A stretch of DNA of 64,000 nt from positions 186,001 through 250,000 of the forward strand of contig NZ_QJTE01000001.1 of the NCBI RefSeq assembly GCF_003217255.1, given 5' to 3'. The notes below the pieces were generated by a model. It was not told where the DNA came from and ran no database searches. It was given only the letters and a program-made list of their open reading frames with translations. The DNA comes from Pseudoroseicyclus aestuarii. GTDB taxonomy: Bacteria > Pseudomonadota > Alphaproteobacteria > Rhodobacterales > Rhodobacteraceae. Positions 58,013 through 64,000 of this stretch are shown here, piece by piece. Position numbers and translations under genes: made by a program. Each line of letters begins with the position of its first letter. Position 1 is the stretch's first letter.

Positions 58013-58816
58013 TCAGATCCGCCGCGCGGCCAGCCAGCGCGCCCATTCCGCCCTGCTGCCGGCAAAGGCGTTCAGGTCGATCTCGCCGCGCGCGCCCGGC
58101 ACCAGCCCGGTGGAGCTGTATTGCCAGAAGACCCAGCGCGCGTTGGCATAGCGCTCTGAGGGATCGGCGGCGACGGAGCGTAGCCAGAAGTCGTAATCCC
58201 CCAGCCGCCACAGCTCGTTCGTCTCCCAGAAATCGATGGCGGTGTAGATCACCGGGCTCTGCCCGAAGTGCCGCTCGACCATGTCGAGCCAGATCTGCAC
58301 CTCGGACCGGACGGTGGCCGCGGGCGGGCGCCAGGTGCAGGTCGGCGAGAAGGGATTCCACTCCAGATCCAGCACGGGCGGCAGATCGCCGGGGATGCGC
58401 GGCACCATGCGGATGAAGTTGCGGGCCTGATCGGCCGCCGGGGCGCAGAAGTAGTAGAAGTGGTAGGCGCCGCGCGGCACCCCCGCCGCACCCGCGCCGT
58501 TCCAGTGCTCGCGGAAGGCCGCATCGACGTTGTCGGCCCCCTCGGTGGCCTTGATGAAGGCAAAGCTGACGCCGGCCTGCTGCGCCCTTCGCCAGTCCAG
58601 CGGGTCCTGATAGCGCGCGACGTCGATGCCATGGACCGGGTGGTCCGAGGGGCGGCGCCCGCTCCAGGGATGGGGGGCGGCGTCGCCGAAATCGGGCCGG
58701 GTCGAGACGACCTGGCCGGGGGCCTGCGCGCCGCCGGTGACGCCGCAGCTGGCCAATGTGCCCAACGCGGCGGCTGCGCCGCCCGCAAGCGCCGCGCGCC
58801 GTGTGAGTGTCTTCAT
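58013..58816 (-). CDS. GH25 family lysozyme, lipoprotein
   Basis: A 267-residue muramidase. The N-terminus MKTLTRRAALAGGAAAALGTLASC combines a twin-arginine-like start with a lipobox Cys. Catalytic motifs are GIDVARYQ (Asp, about 63) and LDLEWNPFSP (Asp and Glu). The core ends with FWQYSSTGLVPGARGEIDLNAF, typical of GH25. It probably trims peptidoglycan at the cell envelope. Confidence 0.92.
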   Translation of the reverse strand: MKTLTRRAALAGGAAAALGTLASCGVTGGAQAPGQVVSTRPDFGDAAPHPWSGRRPSDHPVHGIDVARYQDPLDWRRAQQAGVSFAFIKATEGADNVDAAFREHWNGAGAAGVPRGAYHFYYFCAPAADQARNFIRMVPRIPGDLPPVLDLEWNPFSPTCTWRPPAATVRSEVQIWLDMVERHFGQSPVIYTAIDFWETNELWRLGDYDFWLRSVAADPSERYANARWVFWQYSSTGLVPGARGEIDLNAFAGSRAEWARWLAARRI

Positions 58817-58906
58817 CGCTCGGGTCCCTCGTGTCACGCCGATCCTTGCCGCCGGCTTTGCCCCAGCCTGTAACGGCTTCGTGGCGAGGGTGTGATCACA
58901 GTGACG

Positions 58907-59851
58907 TCAGCCCGCCTCCTCCAGCCGGTCGGTGGCCGGCGGCGGGCTCGGCACCAGCGCCGAGATGCGCGCCCGCAGCTCCGCGCTCATCTCGTAGTCC
59001 AGCGCCGCGAGCGAGGGGGCCAGCTGCCGCGTGTTGCGGGCCGAGATGATCGGCATCGGGCCGGCCGGATGCGACGCGACCCAGGCGACGGCCAGCGTCG
59101 CGGGATCGGTCCCCTCCTGCCGCGCGAGATCGGCAAGGCCGGTCGCGGCCTCGTGCATCCAGCCGGGGGCGTAGCGGCGGGCATACATGCTGTTCTCGTC
59201 CAGCCGCCCGCGCGCGGCTTCCTGCGCGGCATTGCCGGCGTATTTTCCCGTCAGCAACCCGCCGCCGAGCGGCGAATAGGGCAGCACCGCGATGTCCTGG
59301 TCGGCGGCCATGGGCAGCAGCTCCACCTCGGCCTGCCGCTTGACGAGGTTGTACATCGGCTGGATCGCGTCGATCCGCGTGCCCATGCTTTGGGCGATGG
59401 CCTGCGCCTTCATCACCTGCCAAGCGGCGAAGTTCGACAGGCCGATGTGCCGGATCAGCCCCTCGGACTGCATCTGGGCGAGGGTGTCGATGGTCTCGTC
59501 CAGCGGCGTCTCGGGGTGGTGGCGGTGGATATAAAGCAGGTCGACGCTGTCCATGTTCAGCTGCCTGCGGCAATCCTCGAACTGGGCGCGGATCTCGACG
59601 GCGCTGGCATCGCCGTGGAAGGCGACCTTGGTCGCGATATAGAGGCTGTCGCGGATCGGCGCGGCGAGGCGCCCCAGGATCTGCTCGGACCGCCCGTCGG
59701 AATAGCCGACGGCGGTGTCGAAGTGGGTGATGCCGGCCTCGCGGCAGGCGTCCAGCATCGCGCGGCTCTCGCCCTCGTCGGCACCGGAGCCGAACTGCAT
59801 CGTGCCGAAGGCGAAGCGAGAGACGGGGGCAGAGGATTCGAGTGTCAGCAT
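58907..59851 (-). CDS. aldo/keto reductase
   Basis: A 314-residue NADPH-dependent TIM-barrel reductase. Catalytic tetrad: D in ITHFDTAVGYSDG, Y in the same loop, K in LYIATKVAFHG and H in LLYIHRHHPETP. The cofactor-binding SARNTRQLAPSLAAL is near the C-terminus. It is most like the oxidoreductases of the YajO/Tas group. Substrate unknown. It stands between the lysozyme and the ABC operon. Confidence 0.93.
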   Translation of the reverse strand: MLTLESSAPVSRFAFGTMQFGSGADEGESRAMLDACREAGITHFDTAVGYSDGRSEQILGRLAAPIRDSLYIATKVAFHGDASAVEIRAQFEDCRRQLNMDSVDLLYIHRHHPETPLDETIDTLAQMQSEGLIRHIGLSNFAAWQVMKAQAIAQSMGTRIDAIQPMYNLVKRQAEVELLPMAADQDIAVLPYSPLGGGLLTGKYAGNAAQEAARGRLDENSMYARRYAPGWMHEAATGLADLARQEGTDPATLAVAWVASHPAGPMPIISARNTRQLAPSLAALDYEMSAELRARISALVPSPPPATDRLEEAG

Positions 59852-59893
59852 GGGGCGAGCGTGGCACGCCCCGCGCCCTGGGGGAAGGGGGTA

Positions 59894-59918
59894 GGGCCGC
59901 CCCGGGACGGGACGGCCC
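59894..59918 (-). terminator. terminator-like hairpin after the BMP operon
   Basis: GGGCCG/CGGCCC stem with a 13-base loop, 6 bases after the binding-protein stop on the - strand. It has no good T-run, so it is a weak terminator or a 3' stabilising hairpin. Confidence 0.35.
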
Positions 59919-59924
59919 GGGACG

Positions 59925-61010
59925 TCAGTCGGGGATCGCGGCCTCGATGCCCTCGACGTAGAAGTCCATCGACAGCAGCTGCTCGTCGGTCGCGACCTCG
60001 CCCTCGGCCAGCCACTGGGTGCCGTCGGCCTTGTTGATCGGGCCGGTGAAGGGGTGGTACTCGCCCGAGGCGATGCGGTCGATCAGGTCCTGCGCCTCGT
60101 CGCGGACGTCCTGCGGGATCGCGTCGGTCATCTCGCCGATGCCGACCATGCCGCTGTCGATGCCGCCCCAGGTATCGCTCGTCTCCCAGGTGCCGTCGAT
60201 CAGCGCCTGCGTCCGCTCGATGTAGTAGTCGCCCCATTCGTCGATGATCGAGGTGACGCGCGGCATCGGGGCATAATCGCTCATGTCCGAGGCCTGGCCG
60301 AAGGTATAGACGTCGCCCGCCGCCTGCGCCGCCGCCTGCGGGGCGGTGGAATCGGTGTGCTGCAGCACCACGTCGGCGCCCGCGTCGATCAGGGCCTGCG
60401 CGGCCTCGGCCTCGGCGGCCGGATCGAACCAGCTATAGGCCCAGACGATGCGCATCTCGACATCCGGGTTCACCTTCTGCGCGTGCAGGAAGGAGGAGTT
60501 GATGCCGCGGATCACCTCGGGGATCGGGTAGGACCCGATGTAGCCGATGATGTTGCTTTCCGTCAGCTCGCCCGCGATCAGCCCCTCGACCGCGCGCCCC
60601 TCGTAGAAGCGGGAGCCGTAGACCGACAGGTTGTCGGAGGTCATGTAGCCGGTCGCATGTTCGAACTTCACGTCCGGGAACTGCTGGGCGACGTTGTTGG
60701 TCGCCTCCATGAAGCCGAAGGAGGTGGCGAAGATCAGGTCGGCGCCCTGCAGCGCCAGCTGCGTGAGCACGCGCTCGGCATCGGGGCCCTCGGGGACGTT
60801 CTCGATGTAGACCGTCTCGATCTCGTCGCCGAAATGCTCCTGCAGCTGCTGGCGGCCCTGGTCGTGCTGGTAGGACCAGCCCAGATCGCCCACCGGGCCG
60901 ACGTAGATGAAGCCGACCTTCGGCACGTCGTCCTGCGCCGCGGCGACAGTGGCGATCCCGGCAAGGACGGCCCCGGCCGCCGCGCTCTTCAGCATGGTCC
61001 TGCGTTGCAT
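59925..61010 (-). CDS. BMP family ABC transporter substrate-binding protein (nucleoside type)
   Basis: A 361-residue periplasmic protein of the BMP/PnrA family. The signal MQRRTMLKSAAAGAVLAGIATVAAAQ contains paired Arg. Core blocks are VGFIYVGPVGDLGWSYQHDQG, FATSFGFMEATNNVAQQFPDVKFEHATGY and GYIGSYPIPEVIRGINS. It is the last gene of its operon. GAGGAGA precedes the ATG; another ATG lies 9 bases upstream. Relatives bind purine nucleosides or bases. Confidence 0.92.
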   Translation of the reverse strand: MQRRTMLKSAAAGAVLAGIATVAAAQDDVPKVGFIYVGPVGDLGWSYQHDQGRQQLQEHFGDEIETVYIENVPEGPDAERVLTQLALQGADLIFATSFGFMEATNNVAQQFPDVKFEHATGYMTSDNLSVYGSRFYEGRAVEGLIAGELTESNIIGYIGSYPIPEVIRGINSSFLHAQKVNPDVEMRIVWAYSWFDPAAEAEAAQALIDAGADVVLQHTDSTAPQAAAQAAGDVYTFGQASDMSDYAPMPRVTSIIDEWGDYYIERTQALIDGTWETSDTWGGIDSGMVGIGEMTDAIPQDVRDEAQDLIDRIASGEYHPFTGPINKADGTQWLAEGEVATDEQLLSMDFYVEGIEAAIPD

Positions 61011-61041
61011 CGGTCTCATTCTCCTCGTGATGATCCTGCCG

Positions 61042-61950
61042 TCATTGTGCGGCGTGAAAGGTCTTGCCCAGCGATCCGGGCGCGCGACCGGCCCGCAGTA
61101 GCACCAGCACCAGAATGGTGGCGAGGTATGGCGACATCTGCAGGTATTCGACCGGCACGCGTACACCGGCTGCCTGCAGATTAAGCTGCAGCACGGTGAT
61201 GCCGCCGAAGAGATAGGCGCCGATGACAAGGCGCCCGGGCCGCCAGCTGGCAAAGACGACGATCGCCAAAGCGATCCAGCCGGCGCCGGCGGTCATCCCT
61301 TCGGTCCATTGCGGCACCCGCGCGAGCGACAGGTAGGCCCCGCCGAGGCCCGCGCAGGCGCCGCCGAAGGCGATGGCCATCAGCCGCACCCGCACGACGT
61401 GGTAGCCCAGCGCATGGGCGGCATCGTGGTTCTCGCCTACCGCGCGCAGGATCAGCCCGGCGCGGGTCCGGGTCAGTAGCCACCAGACCGCGACCACGAG
61501 GCCGAGGCCGAGGTAGACCACCGCGTCATGGCGGAACAGCATCGGCCCCAGCACCGGGATGTCGCGCAGGAGCGGCAGGTAAAGATCCGGCACCACCGGC
61601 CCGCGCAGCCCGACGTAGCCCTGACCGATCAGCGCCGAGAGGCCGAGGCCGAAGAGGGTCAGCGCCAGCCCAGTCGCGACCTGGTTGGACAGCAGCACCT
61701 GCGTCAGCAGCCCGAAGATCATCGAGACCAGCGCCCCGCCCAGCGCGGCCCCGGCAAAGCCCAGCAGCGGCGATCCGGTCGCCACCCCCACGGCAAAGCC
61801 GCAGACGGCGCCGGTGATCATCATCCCCTCGACCCCGAGGTTCAGCACCCCCGCCCGCTCGACCACCAGCTCGCCGATGGCGGCCAGCAGGATCGGCGTG
61901 GCGACCACCATGAGCTGCGCCAGCAGGATGACGGGATCGATGCCGCTCAT
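61042..61950 (-). CDS. ABC transporter permease, nucleoside (NupQ-like)
   Basis: A 302-residue BPD_transp_2-type permease with eight or more helices. The family motifs VERAGVLNLGVEGMMITGA and GLILRAVGENHDAAHALGYHVVRVRLMA form the coupling region. Its ATG overlaps the previous permease stop. Confidence 0.93.
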   Translation of the reverse strand: MSGIDPVILLAQLMVVATPILLAAIGELVVERAGVLNLGVEGMMITGAVCGFAVGVATGSPLLGFAGAALGGALVSMIFGLLTQVLLSNQVATGLALTLFGLGLSALIGQGYVGLRGPVVPDLYLPLLRDIPVLGPMLFRHDAVVYLGLGLVVAVWWLLTRTRAGLILRAVGENHDAAHALGYHVVRVRLMAIAFGGACAGLGGAYLSLARVPQWTEGMTAGAGWIALAIVVFASWRPGRLVIGAYLFGGITVLQLNLQAAGVRVPVEYLQMSPYLATILVLVLLRAGRAPGSLGKTFHAAQ

Positions 61951-63026
61951 GCGCGCGCCTTTCCGATGCGAGGCCGATAGGCCGTGAGCACGTCGATCCC
62001 CAGAAGGAAGAACAGCAGCATGCCCTGGAAGATCTGGATCGCCGCCACCGGCAGCGCCAGCTGCATCTGCGCCAGCTCTCCGCCGATGTACGTCAGCGCC
62101 ATCAGGAGGCCGGCGGCAAGGATGCCAAAGGGGTTCAGCCGGCCGAGGAAGGCGACGATGATCGCGGTGAAACCGTAGCCCGCGCCAAAGTCGATCGACA
62201 GCCGCCCCGCCGGGCCCGCGACCTCGAACATGCCGGCAAGGCCGGCCAGCGCGCCGGAAAAGCCCATGCAGACCAGCACCAGCAGTCCCGGCCGGACCCC
62301 GGCGAAGACGGCGGCCCGCGGCGCGGCGCCGGTCAGGCGGATGCGGTAGCCCAGCTGGTGGCGGGCGAAGATGACCTGTGCCGCGACAACCGCGATCAAT
62401 GCCGCCACCACGCCCCAGTGCATGCCGCTGCCGGGCAGGATCTCGAGGTTGGCGGCAGAGGGATATTGCGCGAGGTTCCGGCTGCCCGGAAAGCCGCGCC
62501 CCTCGGGGTTGCGCAGCAGGCCCAGCGCCATGGCAGCCAGCAGCGCCTCGGCGACATAGACCAGCATCAGCGAGGTCAGCACCTCGTTCGCGCCGAAGCG
62601 CACCCGCAGCACCCCCGGGATCAGCCCCCAGAGCAGCCCGCCCAAGGCGCCCGCCAGCACCATGGCCGGGAACAGCAGCACGCTTTCGGCCGGGTAGGCG
62701 GCCAAGGCCACGGCGGCGGCGCAGATCGCGCCGACGATGTACTGCCCCTCGGCGCCGATGTTCCAGATGCCGGCGCGAAAGCCCAGCGACAGGCCGGTGG
62801 CGATCAGGATCAGCGGCGCCGCCTTCACCAGAAGCTGCGGGCGCGAGTAGCCGGCATAGGGCCCGAAGAGCGGATCCCAGAAGATCGTGCGGATCGCCTC
62901 GACCGGGTCCTTGCCCAGCGCGGCAAAAAGCAGCCCGCCGGCCAGCATCGTCAGCAGGACGGCGATGAAGGGGGTGGCGAGGGCCCAGCCGCGCGAGGGC
63001 TCTCGCCTGCGTTCAAGGCGGATCAT
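61947..63026 (-). CDS. ABC transporter permease, nucleoside (NupP-like)
   Basis: A 359-residue permease of the same family. Signature FRAGIWNIGAEGQYIVGAICAAAVAL, then FGANEVLTSLMLVYVA and the coupling loop QLGYRIRLTGAAPRAAVFAGV. It overlaps the ATPase stop by 4 bases (ATGA). Confidence 0.93.
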   Translation of the reverse strand: MIRLERRREPSRGWALATPFIAVLLTMLAGGLLFAALGKDPVEAIRTIFWDPLFGPYAGYSRPQLLVKAAPLILIATGLSLGFRAGIWNIGAEGQYIVGAICAAAVALAAYPAESVLLFPAMVLAGALGGLLWGLIPGVLRVRFGANEVLTSLMLVYVAEALLAAMALGLLRNPEGRGFPGSRNLAQYPSAANLEILPGSGMHWGVVAALIAVVAAQVIFARHQLGYRIRLTGAAPRAAVFAGVRPGLLVLVCMGFSGALAGLAGMFEVAGPAGRLSIDFGAGYGFTAIIVAFLGRLNPFGILAAGLLMALTYIGGELAQMQLALPVAAIQIFQGMLLFFLLGIDVLTAYRPRIGKARA

Positions 63027-64000
63027 CCGGCCTCCTTAAGGTCATGCGCGCCGCCCAGCATCAGGCCGATCTCCTCGAGCGTGAGGCCGCGCATCGGGCG
63101 CGGCGCCGAAAGGCGCCCTTCGTTCAGCGCGCAGAAGCGGTCCGCGATCTCCATCAGCTCGTCGAGGTCCTGGCTGATGACGACGACGGCGGCGCCCTCC
63201 TGCGCGAGGTCGATCAGCGCCTGCCGGATCACCGCGGCGGCGGCGGCATCGACGCCCCAGGTCGGCTGGTTCACGACAAGGCATTCGGGCGCCTGAAGGA
63301 TCTCTCGCCCTATGACGAATTTCTGCAGGTTGCCGCCCGACAGCGCCCGCGCGGCGGTGCCGGGGCCGGGGGTGCGCACGTCGAAGCGGTCGATCACCGC
63401 GCTCGCAAAATCCCGCGCCGCGCCCCAGCGCAGGAAGCCGCGATGCACGAGGCCGCGCCGCTGCGCGCCGGTCAGCATGGCGTTTTCCGTCAGGCTCATG
63501 TCCGGCGCGGCGGCATGGCCCATGCGTTCCTCGGGCGCAGCGCAAAGGCCCAGCGCGCGGCGCGCGTTCGGCCCCATGCGCCCGATCTCGGTGCCCTTTA
63601 GCGAGACCATGTCCGGCGCCACCGTCATCTCGCCCGAAAGGGCGGCGGTCAGCTCGTCCTGGCCGTTGCCGGCAACGCCGCCGATCCCGAGGATCTCGCC
63701 CGCGTGGACCGTTACCTCGATCTCGCGCAGCGGCGTGCCGAAGGCCTGCGGGGCCGGGGCCGAGAGGCCGCGCAGCGCCAGCACCGGCGCGCCCGGCTCG
63801 CGCGCGGCGCCCGAGGGGGCGGCGAAGCTGGCGCCGACCATCTGTTCGGCCATGGCGCGCGGCTCGGTCTCACGCGGGTCGCAGGTGCCGACGACGCGGC
63901 CCTGCCGCAGGATCGTCGCCGCCTCGCAAAACGCGCGGATCTCGCCCAGCTTGTGGCTGATATAAAGGATGCTCACGCCTTCCTCGCGCAGCTGGCGCAG
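63023..64000 (-). CDS. ABC transporter ATP-binding protein, nucleoside (NupA-like), 5' part outside window
   Basis: The C-terminal ~325 residues of a two-domain ATPase of the sugar/nucleoside class. At the window edge the frame is already in domain 1 past its Walker B (EEGVSILYISHKLGEIRAFCE). Domain 2 shows GIGGVAGNGQDELTAAL in place of a canonical Walker A, as is usual for this class, then signature LSGGNLQKFVIGREI and a Walker B-like LVVNQPTWGVDAAA. The N-terminal start lies beyond 64000. Confidence 0.92.
   Translation of the reverse strand: MRQLREEGVSILYISHKLGEIRAFCEAATILRQGRVVGTCDPRETEPRAMAEQMVGASFAAPSGAAREPGAPVLALRGLSAPAPQAFGTPLREIEVTVHAGEILGIGGVAGNGQDELTAALSGEMTVAPDMVSLKGTEIGRMGPNARRALGLCAAPEERMGHAAAPDMSLTENAMLTGAQRRGLVHRGFLRWGAARDFASAVIDRFDVRTPGPGTAARALSGGNLQKFVIGREILQAPECLVVNQPTWGVDAAAAAVIRQALIDLAQEGAAVVVISQDLDELMEIADRFCALNEGRLSAPRPMRGLTLEEIGLMLGGAHDLKEAG

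Overview
This window is gene-dense, high-GC DNA. Gene content and style point to an alphaproteobacterium of the Rhodobacteraceae (Roseobacter/Paracoccus-like): many catabolic ABC transporters, FCD-type GntR regulators, a DUF1028/gamma-glutamyltransferase operon, and a fused cytochrome oxidase subunit I/III. Species cannot be fixed from the sequence alone. I found no tRNA, rRNA, CRISPR array or phage. The only mobile DNA is a decayed IS5-type transposase.

Layout. (1) 1-5.9 kb: a trans-4-hydroxyproline catabolic island. It has a GAF protein (cut by the window edge), a frameshifted amidohydrolase, a divergent GntR regulator, a DapA-like deaminase, 4-hydroxyproline epimerase and a D-amino-acid dehydrogenase. 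TGTCGACA palindromes flank the regulator. (2) 5.9-6.4 kb: IS5 remnant. (3) 6.5-14.5 kb: an amide operon, amiC-amiR-permease-permease-SBP-acetamidase/formamidase-fused ATPase. Its leader carries a terminator and two upstream hairpins, as expected for ANTAR antitermination. (4) 15.0-24.7 kb: a peptide ABC transporter operon with gamma-glutamyltransferase, DUF1028, a TauE/SafE exporter and a GntR regulator, probably for gamma-glutamyl peptides such as glutathione.

(5) 24.9-42.1 kb: the most unusual part. A LacI regulator sits among four near-identical operators (consensus about TTGCAWWCGWWTGCAA). They lie in front of a first HisD-like dehydrogenase, an AtzG/AtzE-like amidase pair diverging from a tandem NTF2-like protein, an alpha-glucoside-type ABC transporter with a GH13 alpha-glucosidase, and a second HisD-like dehydrogenase. 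The second dehydrogenase heads a tightly coupled operon of SDR, two-domain cupin, MetE-like protein, alpha/beta hydrolase and RraA-type aldolase. I read this as one uncharacterised catabolic pathway, probably for an imported glycoside.

(6) 42.2-47.8 kb: an alternative haem-copper oxidase cluster: subunit II with haem c, fused I/III with the K-channel lysine replaced by Gln, a small membrane protein, CtaG, and a triheme cytochrome c. (7) 47.9-53.0 kb: an RND efflux pump and adaptor with a divergent TetR regulator. (8) 53-59.9 kb: housekeeping and mixed genes: EamA transporter, zinc metallopeptidase, Nudix, alpha/beta hydrolase, purK, purE, GH25 lysozyme, aldo/keto reductase. (9) 59.9-64 kb: a BMP-type nucleoside ABC transporter whose ATPase gene runs off the right edge.
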